Source: Aphrocallistes beatrix
Taxonomy: Eukaryota > Porifera > Hexactinellida > Sceptrulophora > Aphrocallistidae
NCBI GenBank assembly: GCA_963281255.1
Contig: OY725498.1
Span: 4,402,001-4,466,000, forward strand
Reading direction: 5' to 3'
DNA: 64,000 nt
Position numbers and translations under genes: made by a program. The notes under the pieces were generated by a model. The model was not told the origin of the DNA and searched no databases. It was given only the letters and a program-made list of their open reading frames with translations. This document shows positions 52,901 to 61,280 of this stretch, in pieces (positions within the stretch are counted from its first letter, which is position 1; every line of letters begins with the position of its first letter).

Positions 52901-55055
52901 ATTGGGTGTTGTACCAGAAAGTATGTGACTGTTTGCTCTTTAAAACGAGGCATTTCCCTTCTGGAGGAGTAGACGCTTGTTTCTGCTTGAAACTTTCCAC
53001 TAAATGTTGGTGATAATCTTCAGCACAGCTGTCAGAGATAGACAGGAGGTATGAGTGAGGGTTTTGCAATTGGACGATGAGAATGGAAGCTTTTCGTTCA
53101 TTATCTAATGACTTATTTATAACACAAATGACCTGTCCATGTGACCTCGCTTCTTGATGCTGTTGATTCGCTTTACGCACGCAATCCTGGATCTGTTCCA
53201 AGGTCAGAGGGACCCCGGGAGTGGACTTAGCTTGCAAGGTGAGGACTCGGAGATAGAGAGGAGCTAAGTGCTCTTCATGCTCGAAATCCTCAATGAAATC
53301 ATCCTCGCAACCTCGTTTCAATAGCTCCTGAAGGTTCTCCTGATGCTGCGTTGAGATGGTGCTAGAGACGGATCGGACCAGTTCTTGCATCTGATTCTCA
53401 CGCTCAATCTCATGATTCATAATCTCAATACAACTCTGTATCTCTTCGTGTGTGAGCTTTTCCTCACCTTTCTGTGACTTTATTTGCTCTAAAGCAGCGC
53501 TATACAACTCTACATTGGCTGCGATTATACCAGTCAATGACGCATCAGGATCCAAAAGGTTCACTAACACCTGGGAACTTTCTTGCTCCCCAATCGCTTG
53601 GTTTATCCGCGAAATCGCCTGAAGTTTCTTCTCATCGCAACTCGCTTCCTCGTTCATCTCCAACAGAATCTGGTGGATCTCTTCCTCACTCAATACTTCT
53701 CCTTCAGCTTTCGCAGTGAGCGCAGTTTGAAGGCCTCTCATATAATACTCGTTATAGTCAGGAACAAGCTCGTGAAACTCAAACAGTTCCCATTGCAACG
53801 CATCTAACAATGCAGTCACATCTCCATCAGCTGTAGCCTGGTTGACTGCTGATATTGCTGCGTCATGATCACGGCTTTCATCAGCTATGTTATTCGCGAT
53901 TACGATCAGTTTGTCTATCTCTTCAAATGTGAGATCTTCCATACCTTCTTGGTCGTATTTCTCTCTGCGAGATCGTGTGAGTATGTCCATGTACCAGACC
54001 ATGTTTTCCTGCTTAACGCTTGAGAACGAGGAACCAGTCAGTATTTCCATCAGAGACACGTCTTTACCTTGTCTCACTGCGTTATTAACCGCTTCTGCGG
54101 TTTCTCTCTCCTTGTAATCTTTCTCGGCGCAGTCGGCACTATAGTTCACCGACTCCACACTGTCCTGGATCTCCTCACGAGTGAGGTTATAGTCGTATGC
54201 ATCGAGTGTGCTTATTTCCACGCCTTTATCCAGACCACAAGCTCGCTTTTTCTTGTCTTTTATATCGAAAAGACTCGCTTGATACGTCTCAGATAGTTCT
54301 TCTCGCAGCCAGTCGGTTACCTGTACGGCTGGATTCCTGAGGGCAGAGATCGTCTCAGCTATCTCTTGCTTGTCAATGGCTTCGTTCACAGCCATAATAG
54401 CCGCATGAATCGCAGCTTCATCCTGTGTCAGATGGTCAGTTAGGATTCCATTAATCTTGCCGAATGCGGGCATCTTAATGTTATACTTATCAAGCTCTTT
54501 CGTCATTATGGAAATTTCTTCCTCAGTGAATTCCGCCTTATCGACTAGATCCTCTATGACGGGACCTTTTCCGAGTTTGTTGAGGTAGAGGGAGAGTGCG
54601 TGTAGGCAGTACACGACACGAGGCATGTTCTTGCGGTCGTACAAGTCTGTGGTTGTGGGGTAGAATATTTTGGGTAGGCCCATCTTTTTCATTGAGTTGA
54701 CCCAGAAGTTGATATTGTCAGTGTGTCGGAACTCGAGGCCTCTCTCCTGATATCGTTCCTGAAAGAGATCGTATATTTTCGTGAGTGGAACCATGTCAGG
54801 TGACATGAAGTTGGCTAATTTCGCGAGGAAAACTCCGTTTCTAAGCGCTTCTTCTAATTCAGTGCTAGCTGGTAACTCTTCCTTGATGCAGGCTTCGATC
54901 CATTGTTTGGTTTCCTCTAAATGGCAGAGGTATTCGTAGGCAATCTTGCGTTTCCGCATCTGATCCATCATGGCACCGCTTCGCTTTCGAGCGACTTGAG
55001 GCGGCTTAGGCGCCTTGCTTGGCGGGCTTGCATCCAGATGATTCGATGTAGCCAT
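49989..55055 (-). CDS. IQGAP: IQ motif-containing GTPase-activating protein (IQGAP)
   Basis: A single uninterrupted ORF of 1,688 aa (human IQGAP1 is 1,657). Scaffold binding actin, calmodulin and Cdc42/Rac at the cell cortex. Domains in order: calponin-homology domain about 40-155 (KQWIEACIKEELP, GVFLAKLANFM, DNINFWVNSM); IQGAP internal repeats about 200-690 built on AINxAI-like helices; a WW-like motif about 700-730 (HTFWYNTQSEIVTWVKP); four IQ motifs about 770-875 (IKLQSLIRGYHVRKR, IQIVQAHVKGHLVRK, LHIQRFVRGWIARH, IRVQAFWRGIKAK); RasGAP-related domain about 1035-1300 (VYYRYINPIIVNPESYGL); RasGAP C-terminal domain about 1580-1688. All family domains are present. Absence of introns across 5 kb is striking, since animal IQGAP genes usually have many; the gene nevertheless looks intact and functional. 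Confidence 0.96.
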   Translation of the reverse strand: MATSNHLDASPPSKAPKPPQVARKRSGAMMDQMRKRKIAYEYLCHLEETKQWIEACIKEELPASTELEEALRNGVFLAKLANFMSPDMVPLTKIYDLFQERYQERGLEFRHTDNINFWVNSMKKMGLPKIFYPTTTDLYDRKNMPRVVYCLHALSLYLNKLGKGPVIEDLVDKAEFTEEEISIMTKELDKYNIKMPAFGKINGILTDHLTQDEAAIHAAIMAVNEAIDKQEIAETISALRNPAVQVTDWLREELSETYQASLFDIKDKKKRACGLDKGVEISTLDAYDYNLTREEIQDSVESVNYSADCAEKDYKERETAEAVNNAVRQGKDVSLMEILTGSSFSSVKQENMVWYMDILTRSRREKYDQEGMEDLTFEEIDKLIVIANNIADESRDHDAAISAVNQATADGDVTALLDALQWELFEFHELVPDYNEYYMRGLQTALTAKAEGEVLSEEEIHQILLEMNEEASCDEKKLQAISRINQAIGEQESSQVLVNLLDPDASLTGIIAANVELYSAALEQIKSQKGEEKLTHEEIQSCIEIMNHEIERENQMQELVRSVSSTISTQHQENLQELLKRGCEDDFIEDFEHEEHLAPLYLRVLTLQAKSTPGVPLTLEQIQDCVRKANQQHQEARSHGQVICVINKSLDNERKASILIVQLQNPHSYLLSISDSCAEDYHQHLVESFKQKQASTPPEGKCLVLKSKQSHTFWYNTQSEIVTWVKPAPPLDALSSYLNKEEIQEVVTRVTADHSRWMLFQTNEPQIIKLQSLIRGYHVRKRTQAKLQYYKDNEERIQIVQAHVKGHLVRKHIRDRQILFENSTDSVLHIQRFVRGWIARHHLYLRRKHFEDGVASIIRVQAFWRGIKAKENYQTLVAEKNPPVASLNKFLKLLDQSDADIAEELTVNSLRGDLTSKMQHLKHQEVDLTNLDIKIGLLIRNQITLKDVINTTSKVQKRRDQALAKRSNRHGIKNFTASSRKLLDAYQHLFYLLQTNPNYIAKVLYLLGVTKKNEFLDNVVLALYNYGTNPREMYLFMKMIQVALHAEIDVKVIQIQDISTMNSIAVKILIKFTRESRGGAHNHFKELLRPLVNVMINSPTRFYLTPVDIYKQMVNLMESQTGTATSLPYEVTNEKAIEHPEVQEKMSVIAEAIKPLVTELVTVITENINKIPYGIRYIAMIVRKCLIKQFPAVSEDEVVKTLSNLVYYRYINPIIVNPESYGLIELDPSKGAGQLTVEQRKNVSSISRVLQNIATNKTVPKNNPLEGLNPFIQEKYQIFKVYMLKLSTVQTPEEKFGFDEFTDLVQISKPIVRLSAKDIVSTHKLLLEHATTIIPDLADPIHEVLADLGADSHIRNLVGDIAELTASSTEEAKENWQEACETEIALTLSSKHDQFDINEPTDSRAIFVQTKGMCVDLLRIQGGETLTEVLDTPPTEAIRKEFDEMIQQQIQKGHGDAFMIHRYTTALHTTNPNIDTVKNKIKRNLDILEEEGLVSKQDHYQEIINAIAKDITNQARHRKQRRVEKKRLNGTLKQLEEKEKFHDEQYDFYQQYINSALENMARAKALRGSKGAGKIATGGTGADFKPKTIKYTAQKLYDKGVILEIEGIQRFQYRSINIEIRQVDMSKFEVHAKFLGNLVEKTDLVIQDLLQLQFDGVAVCKIGSQVKVNVNLLIFLINKKLYGKQVKK

Positions 55056-55529
55056 ATTTTATGTTAAAATAAGGCCAATTTGACTATATAGCTATGACTG
55101 CTAATAGTTAGACTGTAGAGTAGAGCTAAGACTATTGTTTGCACCAAAGTTCTAAAATTTCATGAATCGTAGTTAGTTACTTATTCAGGATTGATGGGGG
55201 CTGGTTTTGTACGTAGAAAAATGTGATTTCGAATCAGAGGAGTGATCCTATACACTTATGGCTTAATTATGCCTATTTATAGCATTAAGAGTACCAAGCT
55301 TAAAATAGTATACATGAGCTGTACAACAATGAAATTCTGGGAAAATGGTTTACTTGAAATACATATATATTACTATAATGATGATTGACGATAGCCAAAA
55401 TATTGGAATGGCACAATCCATAAAAATGGACTTTCGCAGAGTACAATATTAGCAGTCGTTCTTTTTGCTGATCAGGCAATATAAATGCAGTACCATAGAA
55501 AAATACAAATTCTAATTAGGAATCAGGAA
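55056..55529. other. Intergenic IQGAP upstream / TRMT11 downstream
   Basis: 474 bp of AT-rich DNA between two minus-strand genes. IQGAP promoter presumably lies here; no repeat or core element is evident. Confidence 0.4.
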
Positions 55530-57282
55530 TCAGATAGCATGCTTACTATTAGTAGAATTTGGAGTGAAATATTTAGTTCGAAATGTATTCACTTTGGCAG
55601 CTTTATCCGTTGATAACTGCTTCGTTTTCGTAAGCAGAACACCTGGTTCTTCATCTAACTCACCACTCTTCTCCATACAAACTAAAAATCTCTTCGCATT
55701 ACCACAAAAAACCTGGCTTCCATGCGTGATGTACTTTAAGGAAGGAGGTACGCAAGAAAGGAGTGCGTCCAAGTTAGCCTCATCGCCCAGCATACAAGGA
55801 AAACAGAACACCAGCCGACCTCCTACCACCAGATGATGTGCCGAAAACCGCATGAGGTCTAGATACAACTCAGTCAGTGGGTATTGATGGAATTTGTACC
55901 ATGTTTTGTTGTTTATTTCTGATAAACTACTGTTACTTTCTGGGATAGGCTCTGTTTCTTTTATTTTCATCTTTTTCGCACCTTCCCTAATCCCGTAAGG
56001 AGGATCTGTTACGATGGTGTCACACTGAAACCCATTCGTCCATACGCTCTTACCTGAACAAAAGGGAACTAATGGCCTTAGGAACTACAGTTAAAACCGG
56101 TTTTCTCACACCGGGTTATCTTTACTTATCAGTTTTTTCTTACTATTTCAAAATATTTACAGTGTAAAAAAATCCAAATCTATATTAATTTCCATCGGGT
56201 TTTTTCTTACTGTTTGAACCTGTAAGGAAATTGTAGAAAAAACCGGTTTCAACTGTATCATAAATAATGAGATAAAACCTGAATAATTATGTGGTAAAAC
56301 ACTTCAATTAAAACTCACCTGCGTCGGCAGCTACCAGATCCAGGTAGAACCCTCCCAGTCCATACTTCTCCAGGTTACGCTTAAGACACTCGTCAGGATT
56401 CCTCTTCTCTTGCCCACTCCGCGTTGACTTGCTCCATCCGTGCAGGATTTTCCTATCTATGTCCGATCCCATCACGTAAGCCCCGAAATGAGCACACGCG
56501 ACTAGAATCGATCCAGTACCGACAAACGGATCGAACACAACATCCCCCTTCCGTACGTGGCCTAGATTAGCCATTAAGAAGCAGATCTCTGGAGGCATCG
56601 ATGTATTCCCGATGAAATAGCGATGTTCTAGTGAGTATTTCGTTAACAATTTTCGCTGCCCTTCAGATAGAAGCGTACCAAAGTATATTTTCGTCGGATT
56701 ATCAGATACAAGCTTTGAGTCACTATTATAGTCTTCGATTATTTGTAGAGTCAAGATTGGATCATCGAGATTAACTTTCCCTCTCAACTCTAAGAATTCC
56801 AGTTTGTCAATTACACTTTTCGTGTAATCTCGACTCAACTTCTTCCCAAAAGCTGAGACACGAATCGCGTAAGAGTATTTGTCACCAGATAAATATGATC
56901 TGATTTCAGGATGGAGACTGGTGTTTAAATTCGCGAACAAATCTTCATATGAGTCTGCTTGGTACAAAATTTCGATTAAATAACGGATTGAAATACTTCT
57001 CTGCGAAAATTCATAGGCTCTAGATCTTGACTCCATCTCAGTTAAAAGGTAAGGACTTTGTTTCGAGAATTCATTTGGGTTAAAAGTAATTTTCGCATCC
57101 AAAAGTTCAGTTAAGGAATATACTTCTTGGAGTTTACAGTCAATTTGTGTTTGAGCGAATACTAATAGAACTTTACCACTGAATGGTAAGTCTTTCCATC
57201 CGTTATCCAAAGTGCTAACTTCCGCAGAATCCTCTCTACTAACCGAAGATGACCCTTCAGTTAAAGGGCACTTTTCTGCCAT
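55530..57282 (-). CDS. TRMT11: tRNA (guanine(10)-N2)-methyltransferase, TRM11 type
   Basis: Two exons: 57282-56319 (phase 1, GCA G|GTGAGT) and 56053-55530 (CAG|GTAAG), giving 495 aa. With TRMT112 this enzyme makes m2G10 in cytosolic tRNAs. The N-terminal THUMP-like region is followed by KIYFGTLLSEGQRKLLTKYS and HRYFIGNTSMPPEICFLMAN; the SAM site is VVFDPFVGTGSILVACAHFG, with GSDIDRKILHGWSK. The catalytic DPPYGIRE motif is at the start of exon 2, so splicing is needed to complete the enzyme. The second half of exon 2 (HHLVVGGRLVFCFPCMLGDE) matches the family. An N-terminal extension of about 35 residues is polar. The 265-bp intron contains a MITE. The ATG is about 146 bp from the divergent NCKX start. 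Confidence 0.92.
56088..56255. mobile_element. Pogo-like MITE (CAGTTRAAACCGG ends) in TRMT11 intron
   Basis: A 168-bp element flanked by TA, with inverted ends CAGTTAAAACCGGTTTTCTC and the complement of GAAAAAACCGGTTTCAACTG. Internal repeats of ATTTCC/TTTTTTCTTACT words. It occupies most of the intron. Confidence 0.75.
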
Positions 57283-57428
57283 TCATATACTAGGAATTAG
57301 ATAGATGTAATTTTTAAAAATGTGACCAATGAATTTCGAGTTTCGAGTATGCATAAACTAACATCTGGAGATGACAAATATTCTAATTTATAACGAATTT
57401 TCTATGAAAATCATGTAAGTTTAATATT
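57283..57428. promoter_or_regulatory. Shared divergent upstream region, TRMT11 / NCKX
   Basis: Only 146 bp separates two divergent start codons, so both genes must be driven from this stretch or from within each other's leaders. It is AT-rich, with no clear TATA or CpG signal. Confidence 0.5.
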
Positions 57429-59342
57429 ATGAAAATTCCGAAATTATTCTTCTTCATTTGTGCACTCGGCGTTGCAATTCTCAGCACAGTTTATAGTAAC
57501 AACACCGCAACACCCACGGAAGCCGTTCTCTATACGAACCACACAAATACCACGCACCATGAGGGGAGCAGACCCTTTTGGGAGGAATGTAATTTCGAAT
57601 CAGGGAGATTAGGCCCACTCTTCACCATGATATACCTCTTCCTAATCATAATTGTATTCGTTGGCCTGGCTTTAGTTTGTGATGATTACTTCGTGCCTTC
57701 GTTAGAAGCACTCTCTAACATGCTCAATCTGTCTGAAGATGTTGCAGGGGCAACTTTCATGGCGGCTGGATCATCTGCACCGGAATTATTCACCTCTCTA
57801 GCTGCGACCGGTGTCACCAGTGATGTGGGTATCGGTACTATAGTGGGAAGTGCGGTTTTTAACATTTTAATTATAATATCGCTAAGCGCTTTGTTTTCCG
57901 GGCAGAAGAAAGCGATGCAACTTGACTGGAAACCTTTGGTAAGAGACAGTATTTTCTATGCATTCTCAATTATAATATTCATAATCTTCTCATGGGATGG
58001 ATTTTTCGCAATATACGAAGCTATCATAATGCTGCTACTCTATGCTGCTTATATAACCATCATGTTCTTCAACAAATGGTTGATGCTAGGAATGGAATGG
58101 TGCGCAAATGTGATAGCAGAAGTGCCCAAGTTTTGTCCATGTTTTAGGAAGTCACGAAATGTTGTAGACCCCGAAGGCCCAGTAGACACGGAGGAACATC
58201 AGGAACGTGTACAAGCTGTGTTGAATAACGTGACAAAAGTCGGTAATTCCGTAGCTATTCAAATGAAGATGAGTAGTACTTCTATTAGCGAGTCAATGAA
58301 AGAATTTAGAACGAAATCCAGCAACAAGCGTCGGTTTACACATCATTCGACCAATCTTTTCCACTCACACGAGAACAGAGCTGTGATAAGGAGACACGGT
58401 TCACACACGAGTATCATACAGAATGGAAGAGAGCACAAAACAGATTCCAAAACCGATATGAAACACATACACGGTAATGTCAATGATGTATCCCACACAG
58501 AAACACCTGCCAGCATACATATGGATGTGATCAGTGTAAAGGTAGCTGGAGATGTAGTGGTACCACAATCTCCACTTGAAGTTATCACAAACGAAAATGC
58601 AAGCATCGCTTCTATTGAAATTCGAGATAGCGAATCAGATGATGATTTGGAGTCACTCCCACCGATTATCGAAGGGCCACCGAGTTGGAAAGAGGCAAAG
58701 GAGGAAGGAATAAAAGGATATTTCATGTTCGCTCTAAGATGGGTTATCTACATTCCTTCACTTCCTTTCTCTGCAATATACGCCTGGACGATTCCGAACT
58801 CTCACTACCATAGGGAATGGTACATGGTGTTGGGCGGCTTCATTATGTCAATAGTTTGGATTGGAATATTGAGTTTTATAACGGTGATTCTGGTGGGAAG
58901 ATCTGGATGCATTCTCAACATAAACCATTTCACGATGGGGCTGATAATAGTCGCGAGTGGCACTAGCATTCCTGATGCATTGAGCTCACTCCTCGTGGCG
59001 AGAGATGGGTATGGAGATATGGCGATTTCTAACGCGATAGGATCCAACATTTTCGATTTAGATTTGGGATTGGGACTTCCGTTCTTAATTGGAATCCTCC
59101 TAAACCGACTACAACCGATCGAACTCTACACACTCCCGGAAGGGGTCACAAATCTTTCCGTGCTGCCGCATCCGAAATTCGGATTCATCCTCTTATTGAT
59201 TCTCCTCATAATCGTGATATCCTTTGCAGCGACCAAATTCAAACTGAGGAAAGTGCTCGGTGTTATGTTCATGGGGATGTACTTACTATTCGTAGCGTAC
59301 GCAATGATACAAGAGTTCGTTTGCAACGGAATTCTCTGTTAA
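57429..59342 (+). CDS. SLC24A: K+-dependent Na+/Ca2+ exchanger (NCKX, SLC24 family)
   Basis: Intronless ORF of 637 aa. It exports Ca2+ with K+ in exchange for Na+ at the plasma membrane. A signal peptide (FFFICALGVAILSTVYS) precedes a short glycosylated N-terminus (several NxT). Alpha-1 repeat about 105-150: ATFMAAGSSAPELFTSLAAT and GTIVGSAVFNILII. A cytosolic loop follows at about 230-425, Ser/His-rich. Alpha-2 repeat about 503-550: IIVASGTSIPDALSSLLVAR and ISNAIGSNIFDLDLGLGLPF. The Glu and Asp ligands (APE, PDA) are present. The Asp in SNIFD corresponds to the residue that confers K+ dependence in vertebrate NCKX, so K+ coupling is expected. Eleven or so membrane helices are evident. The C-terminus ends in a helix plus CNGILC. 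Confidence 0.94.
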   Translation: MKIPKLFFFICALGVAILSTVYSNNTATPTEAVLYTNHTNTTHHEGSRPFWEECNFESGRLGPLFTMIYLFLIIIVFVGLALVCDDYFVPSLEALSNMLNLSEDVAGATFMAAGSSAPELFTSLAATGVTSDVGIGTIVGSAVFNILIIISLSALFSGQKKAMQLDWKPLVRDSIFYAFSIIIFIIFSWDGFFAIYEAIIMLLLYAAYITIMFFNKWLMLGMEWCANVIAEVPKFCPCFRKSRNVVDPEGPVDTEEHQERVQAVLNNVTKVGNSVAIQMKMSSTSISESMKEFRTKSSNKRRFTHHSTNLFHSHENRAVIRRHGSHTSIIQNGREHKTDSKTDMKHIHGNVNDVSHTETPASIHMDVISVKVAGDVVVPQSPLEVITNENASIASIEIRDSESDDDLESLPPIIEGPPSWKEAKEEGIKGYFMFALRWVIYIPSLPFSAIYAWTIPNSHYHREWYMVLGGFIMSIVWIGILSFITVILVGRSGCILNINHFTMGLIIVASGTSIPDALSSLLVARDGYGDMAISNAIGSNIFDLDLGLGLPFLIGILLNRLQPIELYTLPEGVTNLSVLPHPKFGFILLLILLIIVISFAATKFKLRKVLGVMFMGMYLLFVAYAMIQEFVCNGILC

Positions 59343-59633
59343 CGCAACCAATTCAGACGCGAAAATCAAATACTTTTAGAATGATTTACACTTATCGTTA
59401 TGGCTTGTACTTATATCGCTTATTGCTGCCTATGTTAAACAATATTATTTGGATCATATAAATAAATAAAGGAACCTACTAGTACAATGTGAAAATAGAA
59501 ATATCACTAGAAAAGAATAATAATAATAGGTAGGAGCTAGAAAATATTTCTAGGGGGTAATAATAATTCAAAGTATTACTGCTAACTTAGTCAGGATTGG
59601 AATGTAAGTGAGAAAAGGGAGAATATATGAAAT
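59343..59633. other. Intergenic between convergent NCKX and NHL genes
   Basis: About 290 bp of AT-rich 3' flanks with an AATAAATAAA stretch at 59460-59469 that could serve as the NCKX polyadenylation signal. Confidence 0.4.
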
Positions 59634-60875
59634 TTAGAAAAGGAGAAGAGAAGGTTTTTGACAGACAAGTACAATCCTCCCTTTTTTATCTATCGTAAAA
59701 CCCATCGGCGATTTGATAGAAGTATCTTCTATCTGAGAGAGAAAGTTACCTTCTCTGTCAAATATGAGAATCATGTTTTTATATCTGTCAGAAATGAAGA
59801 ACTTTCCAGCTACGTCAATACAGAATCCGTATGGATCATTCAAATGGTTGCCAATGGCGGTTGACATGTTCTGTAACACCTGTGTGTACTTGTAGGTGAA
59901 TGAGAAGAGGAATGGAGTATTTTCAGTTAGCACGTGTATGTGCTGAGTAGTTAGTTTAATGTCGCGTGGAGCACTCACTGCGAATTGAGATTCGTAGGTG
60001 AGATATTTCGAGAGGATTTGCACACGATTATTTGCACGGTCACACACGTAAATATTCCCATTCAACTGGCTAACTGCAATACCGAAAGGACGATTAAACT
60101 CCAAATTGCCATTACCTTTACTTCCAATCTGCCTGATGAACTCGCCGTTCAAATCGTACAATAGCAAATATCCCGCATTATATTGACTGACGAATAATCT
60201 ACCGTTCGCGATGGCGATATAAAGAGGAAGCTGCATTTTTCCAGCACCAGCTCCATCCCCAAACTTGTAGAGGTATTTGCCTTTACTCGTAAACACCTGT
60301 ACTCTGTCGTTACATTGATCTGCAACATAAATATGACCATTCTTGTAATCAATGGATACTCCCAAGGGCAGTTTAAACTGTCCTTCTCCAGTACCTCGTG
60401 TGCCGGTATTTACAACCGGTCTTACTTTGCCGGTATAATCAACTACTGGTGTATCGCACATCCCATAAACGCCTGTAGTATTCAATGTACCCAGTTTACG
60501 AATGCTGTCTAACACATCGGCATCCAAATCTAGAATCAAATGTTTGCTATCCGTCTTAGAATCGAATTCCTCCCTCTTCTCACTTATTTTTCCAACTAAG
60601 GAACCTTGAAGCTCTTTAAGATTCTCTGATTGGATATTCTCTTGAGTTTGTTTCAACCATCCCTCCAACTCTAAAATCGACTGTCTCTGCTTCTCTCTCT
60701 CCTTTCTATGAGCAGTGCTTATCTCTTCTAGCTGCTGGAGAAGTTCTCTCTCCCTCTCTCTCAAGCAAGCAATCAGCTCACGGAATCGGGTCTCGATTTC
60801 TACTTTTATCCGAACTATTTCTGTCTCAAATTCTGTGTCTGGATTGCTCACGTGCTTCGGAGTTGCCATATACAA
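59634..60875 (-). CDS. Coiled-coil NHL-repeat protein
   Basis: Intronless ORF of 413 aa, start Met1 or Met3. Residues about 15-115 form a strong coiled coil (IACLRERERELLQQLEEIST), like the B-box-associated coiled coil of TRIM proteins but without RING or B-box. From about 150 an NHL propeller with well-kept blades follows: LPLGVSIDYKNGHIYVADQC, NRPFGIAVSQLNGNIYVCDR, DPYGFCIDVAGKFFISDRYK, SPMGFTIDKKGRIVLVCQKP. Same architecture as 17337-18599, so these are paralogues. Possible RNA-binding or adaptor role. Confidence 0.82.
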   Translation of the reverse strand: MYMATPKHVSNPDTEFETEIVRIKVEIETRFRELIACLRERERELLQQLEEISTAHRKEREKQRQSILELEGWLKQTQENIQSENLKELQGSLVGKISEKREEFDSKTDSKHLILDLDADVLDSIRKLGTLNTTGVYGMCDTPVVDYTGKVRPVVNTGTRGTGEGQFKLPLGVSIDYKNGHIYVADQCNDRVQVFTSKGKYLYKFGDGAGAGKMQLPLYIAIANGRLFVSQYNAGYLLLYDLNGEFIRQIGSKGNGNLEFNRPFGIAVSQLNGNIYVCDRANNRVQILSKYLTYESQFAVSAPRDIKLTTQHIHVLTENTPFLFSFTYKYTQVLQNMSTAIGNHLNDPYGFCIDVAGKFFISDRYKNMILIFDREGNFLSQIEDTSIKSPMGFTIDKKGRIVLVCQKPSLLLF

Positions 60876-61280
60876 ATGAGTTTAATTGGAATATCTCTAA
60901 ATTAAATATATTTCAAGAGAACTATAACTTTCCAGTCCCATTCAATCTTTCCGAATTACAAAATAACATTCAATGACAAGCAATGAAAAAAATGAAATAA
61001 AAACGGTTTTTTTACATAAGTATATGCATAATGACATATAGTGTAATGTTTGTCTTTAAAACTGAGAATTATTTTTCAGTTAACATCGTCCGTTAGAAAA
61101 TATATGGCTAAAATAACACAATCTAAAACTAAACAATCACGCATATAAAAATATAAATATATACGTGCATACACTGTAAAAAGGTTAGATAGATCATATG
61201 CAACTAAAAGCAAGGCTTGAGGGGTTGAATAAAACAAAAGTATAAAAATCCAGGTGTAAAATTTCGCAATTATCAGTTCG
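60876..61280. other. Intergenic between NHL and repeat-protein genes
   Basis: 405 bp of AT-rich DNA with TTTTTTACATAAGTATATG and AT-dinucleotide runs; no feature recognised. Confidence 0.4.
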
